From assembly GCA_963969595.1 (NCBI GenBank), contig OZ018415.1, positions 15,934,001 to 15,998,000 of the forward strand: DNA of 64,000 nucleotides. Reading direction: 5' to 3'. Each line of letters opens with the position of its first letter. The stretch's first letter is position 1. The DNA comes from Neckera pumila (taxonomy: Eukaryota > Streptophyta > Bryopsida > Hypnales > Neckeraceae). The translations under genes and the position numbers were made by a program. Positions 47,495 to 61,083 of the stretch are shown here, one piece after another. The notes beneath the pieces were generated by a model. It did no database searches. It had not been told where the DNA came from and worked only from the letters and a program-made list of their open reading frames with translations.

Positions 47495-49931
47495 TGTTTC
47501 GCAAATCAAACCCAAGTGGAATTATAATTTTTCAATCAAAATTGTAATTTCTGCAAATTTTTAAAGTGTCAACCCTGAAATTACAAAACCGTTTGTAGAC
47601 TAGAGTCATAAACATCATACTAACAACCCATAACCACCCTTCCATGTATCTATTAACACGTAAATATGGACCAATGAAAAATTGATACATTATTCTTTGT
47701 GATATCAATGCTATGATTTTGTTATGAAAGTGAGTGGAGTTGGACGAGTGTAGTGGTAGAAATGGGGCCAAAAGTAGGATGGTAGAAATAGGAAGTTGGC
47801 GGCTTTAGGTTGGTTTACCTTAATGTGCTCTTGGAAGGTTCAGAAGCCAACAATGTACTGTATGTCCTCAACAAAAAAATTTGCACAATGTCTGGCAAAA
47901 CTGTTTTGGACCAACATTGTAGGAAGAGTTTTTTGGCCTCATTGACTCTCTAGGTCCATTTATATATACTCATGAGTAAGGTAGGAGGTTCTAAGGTAGC
48001 TGACCCATTTCCAACCACTTTAGGAACTATGTGTATCTAGAGCGCGGGTATGTTGAGTCGAGACTCGGGAAACTTTGTATGTACAAAAAAAGAGTTTGGA
48101 AGGATTCCATAATTTCTCATTATTTTATTATCCAAAACATAATTACTATGAATTTTTTTAGTTGAAGATTCTATTCGACCTATATCGATCATATAGGTCT
48201 TCTTGTTTCCAACTATAGGCTAGTTGTAAAATCAACCAAAGTTTGGTTGTAATATTGAGAGTCTTGTAGCCAATCATAATGCGCCACAATTGTACCAGGA
48301 ACTATGTCATAACTGATCACTACTCATCTCTACTTGTTGATAAAAGAAAGAACCGCCTATACTATCAAAATAGAATGCAATCAGAAATGGATTGGCTACC
48401 TTACAAGCGCGTAGGTTCTTAATTGCTTTATAAGGTACACTATTTGTACATTGTAATGTTGCAAATCTTAGAGTCCTATGCTATTTTAACTTCAAAAATT
48501 CATAACTAATTTCACAAAGCTCCAAAAAATATGAAAGGATGGGATAGATGCCAATTCCATTTATATTAGAAGGAAAATTTACTACAAAAAATTTCAAGAA
48601 GTTTCACTTCTTCAAATTTAGGTGTCAACTCTTAGATAGGTGCTTTATGGACCTTCTACTATAAGTCAATTGACTTGGTTACCAATCCTTTGTCACTTGC
48701 TTTTCATTTCCACATATTTATAAATCAAGCGACTATAGAAATATCTCTCGATTTTATTTTGTTTAGCATGACCATATATAGTAGAAATGTTTCACACAAT
48801 AAAATAACTACACCGGCTAATTTCAATTGCTTTCTAAAACCAACCACTATAGAGTCTTGTTGAAATATACTCCCATTGTTTATGAAAGTCAATGGTTTGT
48901 TTTGAAAATACTTGTTTTCAACACTTTGAAAATTCATAATTTATTTATACATTGTCCAAAAGATGCATTCTAAGAGAATTTAGAACCCCCTTTTTACTAC
49001 CAACAAGAATCGACAAAAAAAATTTCAATACAATAATGAAAAATATGTTGAATTGCTTGTTTGTGCAATTTTAGGTATAGTTACTTTAGGCTGTTTTCTG
49101 AAAAACACTTCTGTAATAGAGCCCTAGAGGTCATTTTTTAAGGTTCACTATTATTTCCTTTCTTGTGACTTGCCCAAATTCTTCATTGTAAAGTTGGCTT
49201 CCTTTACAAGGTGGCTATAAATTTATTTATATTCTAGTTTAAAATAATTGTCTTAGTCACTACCTAATTTGTAAATATGTCTAAATGACCTTGATAGTCA
49301 AAGAGTGGGTAAAATGGATATTTATAAACTCACCGGACAAAGTATTGGTGCTACATTGTAGACAAGGTCTTTTGTATAACTTTAATTTGATTCTCAAATT
49401 CAAATCAAAGACCTTGGTTTAGTCAACATTTATGAGAGTTAGAGAATTGCCAATTCAAAACATTGGCTACTATTTTGAAAGAAATAAAATAGCTTGAATG
49501 ATCAAATGAATATCAACATATTCATTAGCTAATTGGCCTCTCAATTTGTTTTGTTTTGAGTACAACCTTCACACCCCTAAAGATGAATTTGGCTTCTTTA
49601 GGTCTAAAGCAACTATATTAATTTGTCCTATTAGTGAAGGCACAAAATTAGTGTCTCTACAAAAACTTATTTTTTTGTGAAAATGTAGTGCAATACAAAA
49701 ATATTTCCACCTATACCAAGTTAACATTTTTGCAAATAGTGTAACTTTGATGAATTATTATGACGTGTAGTAATAGGATTAATCCATGTAGCTGAGGAAG
49801 ATTTCAAGACGCTGCATTAAAATTCTCCTAAGATTTGAAATTAATTATGAAACATAGGAGCTCAAAATCAACACAACCATCACAATATTTCTAAAAAGTT
49901 AATAGCACCCCAATGAAATCAATGACTATGA
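47495..49931. other. AT-rich spacer
   Basis: Contains an R4 repeat copy (48430-48660). No supported gene. Confidence 0.4.
48430..48660. repeat. Dispersed repeat R4, copy 3
   Basis: TGTACATTGTAATGTTGCAAA, then TTCATAACTAATTTCACAAAGC, GATGCCAATTCC and GAAGGAAAATTTAC match the copies at 17050, 34225 and 59930. Confidence 0.6.
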
Positions 49932-50008
49932 ACTCACTCACTCACTCACTCATTCACTCACTCACTCATTCACTCACTCACTCATTCACTCACTCACTCA
50001 CTCATTCA
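49932..50008. repeat. ACTC/ATTC tetranucleotide microsatellite
   Basis: About 19 units of ACTC, with ATTC variants at regular intervals. Confidence 0.95.
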
Positions 50009-52248
50009 ATTCAAATTCAATTACAATTCTAAAGAGGTCAAAATTACTTTCCACAAACTAACTCAATCCTTTAACGCCTTAATCTTCATTGAAAGTTTTG
50101 GATGCTTTCTTATATTTTTGTACAAATATATTAATTTTGGCTCAATTTCATCAAATTGGTCTTTAAAGAAAAGTGTTATTTAGTATTCAAATATTCCTTT
50201 GGCTGAACGAGAAGTTCCTTCGACGAAACATTGGCATTTATTGTAGAGCTTGTAGGAGTTAACTTTGTAAGAGTGTTGAAGCCAAAAAGTAGTCCATGGA
50301 TGACTTTTTAGATCACTTAAAAAATGAAGAATGCATGCTTTGGTCAAGAAATTGGATCATTTTGGAAAAGTGCATACCTAAGTGATAGGTCTTGTCTTTT
50401 CAAGGATTATCTTATACTAGTAGAAATTGGATCATTTTGGAAAAGTGCGTACCTAAGTGATAGGTCTTGTCTTTTCAAGGATTATCTTATACTAGTAGAA
50501 TAGGCGCCTTTTTAGAGAATGACTTATATTATGTAGTGATGCCAAAACTACATAGTTTTGGATGCCTTTTGTACCAATGTTAGATTCATTTTGCTAAGAC
50601 CACTTCTACCACCAAGTCCGTATACACCTTTTAAGAATATTGAATTTTATTTGTGTTACAAGAGCATTGCTTCCGTTTTGCATGCTTTGCAATGCTGACT
50701 TTATAGATTTACACCTAGTGTGATGATGGTCCCCCACTCTTCCGCGCCATAGCACCACAACATCAGCTATTATTCATGCAAGTGTTGTGTTTGCGGGGCA
50801 TGTTGATAAGAAGCTGACAATTGTTCCTCAAGGATACCCTAAAATAGTAGCTCAGTATAATAAGAAATGGCACGGAAAGATGCCATGCCAAACCATTTTT
50901 TTTGGTGGCCTAGCTCAATAACCACCTTCCCTGAGTCTACGGTGGAAGAGGGCAACACTTCTTCCAAGCTCAGCAAGCACCATGATGGTCCAAATTTTTT
51001 GCATAACAAAGGCAATGCGCTAACATTGTGTAACCAAGCAATGATCCTCTGCACACCATGAAGGTACTTTGCCTCCCTAGATGCCTGGGAGAGATTTTGA
51101 AGATAAGTCAAAGATTGGGGTTGGTTGAAGAGCCATAAAAAACAATTTTTTGATCACTGTAGAAGCCATATGAGACAGTTTTGAACACCATATAAGACAA
51201 TTTTGTTCACTGTAGTAGCCCCCTGCCTCGTTGGAAGAGTCCTCATTGGAAGAGCCTGAGCCTCATTGGTAATAACAATGTAAGCTTTATGTATGTGATG
51301 TCTGCAATTCGGTCAAGGAGATGCAACAAAACTTTCTGTCGGAGACTCTCTACAGTCTTTTGATTGAGAACAAGACACTCAATGTCAATAATACTCTATG
51401 TTTATACGAGTATAGTAAAGAAAATTTGACTTTGTATACACAAGGAAGCTTCCTTGAAACTCCGCACCTCATCTTCGTTCGTCGGATATGCCGACGAAGA
51501 AACGGTCGTCGTGTCGACATAGACATAGGTCAGTTCAGCTACAAGCAAGCATTCCGTCGTTCGGCTTGTTGGAGGAGACAACTCTTGTGGTACAGGAATC
51601 TCTTCCAGTACACCCGCAGACGCGTTGGAAGAAATTCAGGCGCGTGAAGAAATCTGGATCGATTCTATTCAAGTTTCGATTCTTAAAAGCACCTGTTTTG
51701 GTGGAGGAGTCGATGCGATCGGACGTGCATCGTGGTTTGTGGAATTTGCTGGAGGTGCGTGGAATTAATGTGAGGTTTGTGGGTTGGTGTAACGATTTAG
51801 AGAAGAAGGTTCAGAGTTTTGTTGTGACACGCATTTTGGATGTTTCAGCCTCTTTTGTATTTGGGTCTGTTTGTTTGTTTCTTGAGGTTTGAGCCTTGAA
51901 ATTTTGCTCTTTTACCTTTGAGGAAGCGATGGAAACCACTTTCTTGTAGCATCTGAATTGTTGAGATGTTGATATGTTGAGATGCCAGTGGTTGTGGGAG
52001 AAGAGTTTCTCTTGTTGTGTTATAGGTGATTGTTGCTCTTGTTCGCATTTCTGTTGAACATTTGGGTTTTCCATTGAAGCAATTTTGCGCAGTTTGGAGT
52101 CGGGAGTTGATAGAAGGAGCGCTGTTTCTTAATTTGAATTGACCGTTTGATGTGGTTTTGTTTGGACAGAATACGCAGGGTCGACTTGAGGTGTTCGATC
52201 TTGTCTTGGATTGAAGCGTAAGAGTTTTGCTTGTTTGTGAGCAGAGTG
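50009..52248. other. Spacer and upstream region of CGEP
   Basis: Includes a 75-bp tandem duplication (50351-50500). From about 51450 the sequence is less AT-rich and likely holds the CGEP promoter and leader. An Arg/Ser-rich frame at 51488-51892 might contribute the transit peptide but is unproven. Confidence 0.4.
50351..50500. repeat. 75-bp tandem duplication
   Basis: Two copies beginning ATTGGATCATTTTGG (50351 and 50426) that differ at one base in the part compared. Confidence 0.95.
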
Positions 52249-55200
52249 ATGGGAATTCACTCTGTGCAGCATCTGGCTCCTGTAGCAAGGATGGAGTCTG
52301 CCACAGGAGTTGCTACAGGCGGAACGAACCATGCAAACGGTGCGTATTTTTTTCTCATCAGACATTCTAATTAGAAGAATGTTTTCTCTGTATATAAGTT
52401 TGGAGTGATCTATGCAATTCTTGCTGCGTGAATGCACGTGTTCCAATATGTATGTTGTCGTCCAGCGGGCATTGCTTTGTTGATTCGCCGTAACTCTTTT
52501 CAAAAAATCTACAGCCATGGGGAGTTTTTGTACACGTGTATGTTGGATCAATTTGTTTGAAACAATTAACATTGATTCGCTTTTAGGCCAGCTTTCTTAT
52601 TATTTGTAGGCGAATGGATTACTGATAGGGACGGATTGCAGTAGCGCTGTATGAGCATTGTCATTGTTGACAATGTACAGCATTTAGAGTTCTCCTTGCC
52701 TGCCCTAATAGAACCAGCAAGTGGATTTTACTTCTAAAATTTATATGAAATAGGATCATAGGCTACTTCTGGCCTGATTTCAACTTTTAATCACTCCTGT
52801 AATGGAAGCCAGACATACAGTTTGAATTCCGGATGTTCTCACTAGCGTATAAGATTTCTCTGCCCCATTAAGGCACTTCAAAGAGTTGAAAGCGCACGCA
52901 TCGTTGAGTTCGTTCCCAGTTGAGTCTAGCCATCGACTGACTGTAATTTGTTGAAAATTCAGCCAAATGTGAGGGTTTACACACAGTATAGTGCACACAC
53001 CGTTTTCTGCCACCTTGTATTTTAGGTTGCATCCGTAATGCCTTCACGAGAGTAAGCAATCCACAAGAATTTGTGTTGTAGAGAAAACCTTTTTCTTTGT
53101 TTCTCTCAAAGATCACGTGTCGATATTCCTTTTCATTTATATTCGTGTCCATGTGGAATCAAATGAGTTGGATTCGCCAGTTCTGCAGATTCGACTGGAT
53201 AGTGAAGAGTAGATTTATCAACGAAGAAATCGTGTCATCATGCATGTGAGTGTGAGTGCAAAAAATGAGGCAGAAAAGAAATCGAAGAAGCAGAAAAAGA
53301 AAAGGAAAAAGAGAGAGAATGGTTCCATTGCGCAGATCTCATTCAGGCATCTTAAATGGATCGGGTATGAGATGCTGCAAATAGGGAGTACTCTATGGAT
53401 CATTATTAATTTCATGCTAACAACTGTTGAAGAATTTTTGTATTTTCATCATCATGGCTACCTTGTGTTTTTGGACTTATGCATTTCTACAGTTAATTTT
53501 AGCTCATTTTGTGGAGCTAGTTGTGATGCATTGCTAGATCACATTCTTAATTGAAGTCTTTTTAGATGTACGTCAATTGGGTTCTGTTTTAGTGGAAGTT
53601 TTTTCTGTGAGAAGCGCTTTTCATGTTTTCCTACTATTTCTCAGCATTTTGGGAGGATCAATGACATATTTTCCATCTGTGTCACTACTTCTTGTTTTGG
53701 TTTAAAATTGTGAACTTGTTTCTCTTTTGGATTTTACTTGTTCCTATATGAAAGCGCTTGGAGTCCACGCACCATTCTACTTCGATGCTGAAATTTTGTC
53801 TCATGTTTGTTTAGCACAAGGAGCAGAGAATGGATATCAGCTTCCATCAGAAGACATCAGAGTAATTGTTGATGCACCTCCAACTCCGAGCCTCTCTTTT
53901 TCTCCGACCAAAAAGCACATTCTGTACATGCAGCGACGGTCGTTACCACCGCTGTCGGATATTGCAAGGCCAGAGTTAAAGCTGGCTGGGATGCGCATCG
54001 ATCCCGAGTACAATATGAGGAGCCGGATGTAAGTGTATTTCTTCATTTTATTCTGGCAAAGCTTTCAGCATCGATATTGCCCTTTCCATACGTTCCCAAA
54101 CCTTTGATTTTAGCTGAAAATAGTTTCTTTATGAGCTTGAATTTCTTCGTTGTCTCGTTTCTTGATGTCTGTGGGAAAAAGCTCTTATACAGGTCATTCT
54201 ATACAGGCATCAACATACGCAAGGTTCTTGATAGCAATACCCTAGGCGAGGAGCTTGTCATGACTGGAGTTCCAGAAGGATCCAGAATCAATTACTGTTG
54301 CTGGTGAGGTTACCGCACATGCTCTGCTAGTGCGGTTCCATCTCATCCTATAGTTTCTGCTTAGAAGTGGGTATCTTATCCACTCACAAGTTTATTTCTG
54401 CTCTTCTTTGAATCACCTTTTAATGATGAACTGTGTTTGCTGAAGGTCACCAGATGGCTACCATTTTGCGTTCAGTGTCCGAGAGCCGGATCAGGTACGA
54501 AATATTCTCTTGCTTTCTACTGTTTCTCGCATATCTTAAGGTCCTTTAGCCACCTAGGCTGCATCAAGAGGGTAGAATTGCCGAATATCTGCAATTGGAA
54601 TGCAGGATTGGATTTCCATAATCGTATATGTATTTTGTAGTTCCAAAGATTTTTGCGATGGAAATATATAAAATTTGAAATCCACAATAGAAACTTTTGG
54701 TCAGAAACTTTTGGTTTTGAGATTTGAACTTATTTTTAAGTCCGATTCTATCATCCTCTTAGGCGGTTGTCCTCAGCACTAGATATGTCAGACTCAGTTC
54801 GAGTTTCTTACGTGGTGTTTTAGCTGCGACCCATATATGGGTTTGATTCACACTTAATGAGCTCTGCTTGCTTCTCAAGGAACGATTATGAACTGAACGT
54901 CCCTCTCTTGCACTGGCTACTTACAGGGCGACGGTCCTTCGACGTTGCCTAGTCTATGGGTTGCGGACGTTGAAACCGGAAAGGCGAGGCAGCTCCTTGG
55001 CGCCCCAGAATATGCGCTCAACACCATCCTTGAACAGTTAGAATCCTTTGACATCTTTGTGTTCTCTTTTTCCATCTTTTTCTTCTTCCGTTAGAATTTA
55101 ATTTAATTGCTGATCACAAATAATTGAAATTGATTATAAACTATTCTACATTTGCCTTACTTGCAGATTTTCCTGGATAGACGATACGAGTCTTGTGGCA

Positions 55201-58200
55201 TGCACAGTCCCTCCAGTTCGTGGTGCACCTCCGAAGAAGCCCTTAACTCCGGCGGGCCCGAAGATTCAATCAAATGAAGCGAAGGCAGTAATGCAGAATC
55301 GAACATACCAGGATTTGCTGAAGGATTCTCATGATGAGAATTTGTTCGAGTATTATGCAACATCGCATGTAGTAATTGTCTCCCTGGACGGACAGGCACA
55401 TCGAATTGGACCGCCAGCTTTGTATTTAGATGTCGATGCCTCTCCTGATGGTCATTTTCTTATCGTTCAATATCTACATCGGCCATACTCTTTCATTGTA
55501 ACCAGCGGTAGATTTCCTAAAAAGGTTCAGGTGTGGCGGCCCAATGGAGAGATTGTAAAAGAAATATGTGACTTGCCACTTGCTGAGGACATTCCAATCT
55601 CTTTCGACAGTGCAAGGAAGGGACGTCGCTCAGTGAATTGGCGAAGTGATAAGCCAGCCTCTCTATATTGGTAAGGCGATAACTGTACCCTGCTTGGCTA
55701 GTGGCCAGTAATGTCGATGTCATTGACATTATAATCCCTCTTTCAAGTTGTGATGGGAATTGAGGATTTCTATGCTTATGGAAGATCTGGGACAAATGCT
55801 GCATACAGGCATATCTGGATGCATGTTTTCTCTAATATAAATGATCTTCTAACCAGGGTGGAAGCACAAGACGGCGGTGACCCCAAAAATGAAGTGTCTC
55901 CTCGAGATGTTGTATACACTGAGCCGGCTGAAGGTGGTTCACCTCAAGTGGTTGCAGGAACAGATCTTCGTTTTCAGTACGTTTCCTCGACACAGTAGCA
56001 ATATCTTACACGGTTGTACATCCTCATGTGCTGCATTCACTGGATTGTTGTGTCACTTGTTAAACAATGTATAGAAGGGTAAAAGACTTTGATTTGTGAT
56101 AGATTGTTGAATTGTTGGATATTATTATAGTGCAAGATCTCTCAGGTGATACATGTTTTCGTGAGGAGTTCGTCGTTAGATCAATATTCTCTATAACGGG
56201 GAATTTCTGCGATTTGAAAGAAATGTTTTCACGTTCAATCTTCGGTGTTACGAGATTAATCGGTGGTATGCGGGCTTTTGCCCTGTTTATGTATGCATTT
56301 ACTACTCTTTATCGAGTGTGTTTCATCTCTGCATAGGATTCACGACCTTTGAGATATGTTTTTTTACGGATTCATGTATATGAGATATCCCTCATTCTTA
56401 CTGTTATACCTTATGGCGAGGTTCACCTGTGCAGAGGCATTTTTTGGGGTGATGAAAATCTCGCGTTGCTCTATGATTATTGGTACAAGACTCGAAAGAC
56501 TCGCACTTGGATTGTGAGCCCTGGCAACCCAGATCAGCGAAAACGTCTGTTGTTTGAACGATCTTCTGAGGATGTTTATGGAGACCCTGGCTCGCCAGTC
56601 AAACGCCAGTCAAGTTTAGGAACATACGTGGTAGCTCAATTTAGGAACTCGGCTGGCAAAAAGTGTTTACTACTGGATGGCTATGGTGCAACTCCTGCTG
56701 GAAACATTCCATTCTTGGACCTCCTTGACATGTAAGGATCTCCTTATCAATTCCCATTCACGTTTTCATATTCATAATCATGCTTGATAGCTCTGTGTTA
56801 CTCTTCTTAGGGAGCCCAAGAATTTGCATGTCTGAAAAAATCTTGAATACCCTAGCAATTTTCATTTTTTAAAGCTCAAACCAATTGCTATGTAGAATCA
56901 GTTATTTACAATATGAAATCAGCTACTGTTTTGGTGTCAGCGGCGCCTTTGTGCCTCAATATCGACGCCTACACTGAAGTGACGTACTTGATTTGAGGAT
57001 CTAACATTCATTCAATGCAGAGAGACAGGAGAGAAGGAGCGTATCTGGCATAGTGTGAAAGAGAAGTATTACGAAAACATGGCTATTTTGATGGCTCCGA
57101 AAGGGGATCAAGATTTGACACTTGACAGTCTCAAAATTGTCATCTCAAGAGAGTCTCAAACGGAGCCCCCGCAGTACTACATTGTATGTTGGCCCGAGAA
57201 AAAAGAGACACAAATCACCAATTTTCCTCACCCTTATCCCCAGTTAAAGGATCTAAAGAAGGAGATAATACGGTATGCAAGATCGGATGGTGTCCAGCTG
57301 ACTGCAACTTTGTACACACCACCTGGTTATGATCCGGCGAAAGACGGACCAGTTCCGACTGTAATGTGGGCCTATCCTCGAGAGTTCAAAAGCAAAGATA
57401 ATGCGAGCCAAATGAGGGGTTCTCCATTCGCTTTTGCCGGCATAGGGTCCACTTCTCCGCTTCTATGGTTGGCTAGAGGGTGAGGATTGTCGAATATAAT
57501 CTACTGTAGAGGTTATGGTTATGTGTGTTTCAAGTTTCGTATTCGATTATACATTCTAGTAGTATTTTTTGCAATAGCAAGGGTTAGGTGTTTGCTCAGC
57601 TGTTCACTCTCATATCTTGATATTCGAATCCTAATTAGTCAAGAACCGACTCTTAATGCAATTTTCTTCTCAAAAGAGATAACAATGGTGACTGAGAATA
57701 TATCTGTTGTGCAGGTTTGCAATTCTTGATGGGCCAACAATGCCAATTATTGGTGAAGGTGAAGAGGAACCCAATGAAAGGTTTGATCAACACGCCTTCA
57801 GGCCCATTTTGTTGCGTAGTATGTCATTATCAGGACTGCTATATCTTGTATCCAAAGTGAGATGTTTTCTTCCAAGAAAGAGGTTTAGTAGCTCCTGGAT
57901 TATTCAGTTCAGGAAATTCGTACCAAAGCTGAATGTTTGCATGGACGAAATCATCTAATGTTACATTCTTGCTCAGGTATGTTGAGCAGCTGGTAGCAAG
58001 TGCACAAGCTGCTGTGGATGAAGTGGTCAAGCGAGGGGTATGTTCCGACTACTCGTGAAAAGTCTGCTTATTCGTTCTAAGGCAAAGATATCGCGTATTA
58101 AACGGCTGATCTTTGCAATGCTAACACTACTTTGTCCTCATTATCTTTATGTAGATACTCCTTTCCCGACTGTTATTTATATCTTGCTTTATGTTGGGTA

Positions 58201-59082
58201 GGTTGCAGACCGAAGCAAAATAGCGGTGGGAGGACACTCTTATGGAGCCTTCATGACTGCCAATCTCCTGATTCATGCCTCAGACTTATTTTCATGTGGA
58301 ATAGCTCGGTCTGGAGCTTACAACCGAACTCTAACTCCCTTCGGCTTTCAGGTTTGTTAGTAACTTTCTTCGTCCGTGTGGTTTGCTTTATAGTTCCGGG
58401 TTCGTCCCACGTGATTTGTTGAATCTTTTGTATTCGTCGGTGAGGCCTGAGTCGAACTCATATTTGAGCAACTATACTGTCTTATTTTGACAGGCAGAAG
58501 AGAGAACACTCTGGGAAGCGCAGAAGACCTACATAGACATGAGCCCATATATGTATGCAGATCGCGTTAAGAAACCCATCCTTCTAATACATGGCGACGA
58601 AGACAATAACGCTGGAACAATGACTATGCAGGTACACTCCAGAACTCTCGCTATTGAATTGTTAATATTTTCATAGCTTGCGTATGCTGGTAGAGAGGGA
58701 CTACACGTAAAAGTCGGAAAATGGGCGAGAAAGATATCAGATGGATGCTGAACTGACACTTCTTTTTTGTCACTTCCAGTCGGAGCGGTTCTTTAGTGCT
58801 TTGAAAGGGCATGGGGCGCTCACGAGGCTTGTTCTTCTGCCATTGGAGAGCCACGGGTACCAGGGCCGGGAGAGTGTGATGCACTGCTTGTGGGAAATGG
58901 ACCGCTGGCTACAAACTCATTGTGTGAACGCTGTTGGAAGCACTCCAGGTCCAAGCTCTCCAACAGAGGCCGACCCAGGGGTGAGCTCTTCAGGTGCTTC
59001 AGGAGGAGGGAGTGCACCTGAATGCGCTCCGGCTGCGAGAACTCTTACATGTGCATTCGGGCCTTTGACGTCATCTCTATAA
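52249..59082 (+). CDS. CGEP: Chloroplast glutamyl endopeptidase (prolyl oligopeptidase family, S9D), 14 exons, about 890 aa
   Basis: Exons: 52249-52339, 53815-54028, 54193-54303, 54446-54494, 54927-55036, 55167-55670, 55857-55976, 56435-56731, 57021-57479, 57715-57780, 57977-58037, 58202-58351, 58494-58631 and 58780-59082. All are GT-AG with continuous phase, giving 891 codons. The N-terminal part forms a beta-propeller-like region (NGYQLPSEDIRVIVDAPP, LSFSP, RPYSFIVTSGRFPKKV). The C-terminal alpha/beta-hydrolase domain has GGHSYGAF with the nucleophile Ser at about 707, HGDEDNN with Asp near 781 and ESHGY with His near 815. It closely follows Arabidopsis At2g47390, a stromal serine peptidase that cleaves after Glu. 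Exon 1 codes only a short leader, so a transit peptide may come from an upstream exon. The second acceptor can be 53815 or 53821, both in frame. Confidence 0.93.
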
Positions 59083-61083
59083 CGAAGTGCTCTTGGAGTG
59101 TCCGTAAATGGTAGAAGCATTTTGAGTCTGGGTTTCTCTGATCTTAAGTCTCTCCTTGTGTTCCTCTCTCACTTCCATCGATGTTGCAGCTTAGCATGCG
59201 CTTGAGGATTTGGGATTCTTAATTGGTAAGTCGCGGTGGTGGTGTAAACCTGTAATTTGGTGGTTTTGGTCGCCACTGGAGTCATTCTCTACGACCTGGG
59301 ATTGCCCATCTCGCATATATATGTTATATGTCAACCTGAGAGGTTAATTTGTGCTAATTTTTCTTCTCGTACGTGGTTTCCATGATTTGTGATGATTACG
59401 TAGTCTGCAATTCAATGAACTCCTTTGAACCCGGATGGGCTACCTTCCATTTCGTCTCTCATCCAGCATTGGTATTGAGAATCCTCGTGGTTTCTTGCTG
59501 GCTTTAATTCTGTTTTTATTCTGTTCAGTTCAAGATACTCTCCAAGAGTCTTCATTTGTGTAAATATCCTTGCTTAGGCCCCTTAGTTTTTTAGATTTCC
59601 TACCCTATTCTCTTATCACATACTCATGTGGGTTGTCCGTGAAGCATCCTCCTAAGTGATACTGCAGATTTCAAAGGGGTTTAGTTACATACTGCAAAAC
59701 ATTTTTAGTCAATTATCCTCGAAAAACTCGTACTGTTTGAGACGAGGTCTCTTTCATATTTTTAGACTCCTAATGAATGCTTGAAGTTGGAATGGGACGG
59801 TGCTCTATTAAATGCCCCTTTCCTGACATGTTCACCATCTGTACACGAAAACTCCAATGACTTATGTACCTTTGTGTTAAGTGGACAAAGTTGAAAGGGA
59901 CCTAAGATAACAGGTCCAGAAATCGCCCATTTAAGAGCTGAAAGTGAATTTTGGGGAGGCGAAGCTTCTTGAAATAGTAAATTTTCCTTGAAAGACAAGA
60001 AGAATTGGCATCTAATCCAAGTCGTTTCATATCTTTTGGAGCAATCTGGAATTAGTTATGAAATTTTGAAGTTGAAGTGGCATAGGGCTCTAAAATCGCC
60101 CACCTCCTAAAATGTACATTGTTTGTACATTGCTAAAGGCTACAAAAAAGCAACATGTACAAGCAGTGTACATTTGATTAGGGTGGGCGATTTTACAGCC
60201 TGTACAATTTTAGAGCCTGTTACCTTAGCATCAGTAGCATGCTGGGTTGAAGAATGTTTAGGAAAGGCCTCTAACCCCTCCGTTGTATCAATCAGAAAAA
60301 AATAAAAACGTAAAAAAATGAAAAATAAAAGAATGTGATATTATATCAGACTTTCAAGTCATTTGAAATAATTTATATTCTGCCCATTCTACTCATTTTT
60401 GTGCACTGTAGAGCATCCGACATTCTGTGCACGCCTGCAAGCATTAGGAGCATTTTCAGCGTCAGTTAAGGTCGGACCACCTATACATAATCACTTAAAC
60501 AATTGTGGCACAGATGGTGAGCAGTTGATTGTAATGGAGAGTTTTCTTGTTTAGGGAGATAGAAAAATATTGAGATTGCAAAAAATTCAGAATTTCTTTT
60601 GCAAAACTGAAATTTCTGTGAATTTTGGGAGCTAAAAAGTGTTCCAAACCAATTCTCAATCCCTAGAGTCTTCCACTCAAGAACTAGCTTCCTAGAATCT
60701 ACTTTCTTGTTACTTTATGCATACTTTAGGACATGTGTCATGATCTTACTAGTTCCAACCTTAAAAAAGAGTGAAAAACACATTACAAACCTTGATTGGA
60801 AGTAGGGGCACTACCGGCTGGGCATTGGTCCTTGGTTGGAAATGGGTGGTCCGACTTTACAAAGCAAACAAAAAAATTGGTCTTTATCATTTTCCCTAGC
60901 ATCTATGAGAAACAAGCAGCTACTCTACAAAAGGCTTTGTCCCTTTAAATTATCATTCAGTGGCTTGTCTCTTACCTAAGGTCCTACTCAAACTTACTTC
61001 AAGGAGTCTTTGTCAATGCAAAGCTTTCCCTTGTGGTAAGAGGAAATAAGCGCATGCCTAGCCTACTGAAGGTAGAAGTATAT
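59083..61083. other. 3' flank of CGEP and spacer
   Basis: The 3' untranslated region probably extends to about 59560. An inverted R4 copy lies at 59930-60200. No supported gene. Confidence 0.4.
59930..60200. repeat. Dispersed repeat R4, copy 4 (inverted), with short inverted ends
   Basis: Opposite orientation to the other copies (GGCATCTAATCC, GGAATTAGTTATGAAATTT). GGGCTCTAAAATCGCCCACC near 60087 and the inverse near 60180 (GGGTGGGCGATTTTACAGCC) pair around repeated TGTACATT motifs. Confidence 0.6.

Noticed and set aside
49932..50008. Regular ACTC/ATTC array as a CRISPR-like repeat
   Set aside because: It is a simple tetranucleotide microsatellite with no spacers.
51488..51892. 134-codon Arg/Ser-rich frame upstream of CGEP
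   Set aside because: Could include the transit peptide, but no splice chain can be proved, so it is not listed as a gene.
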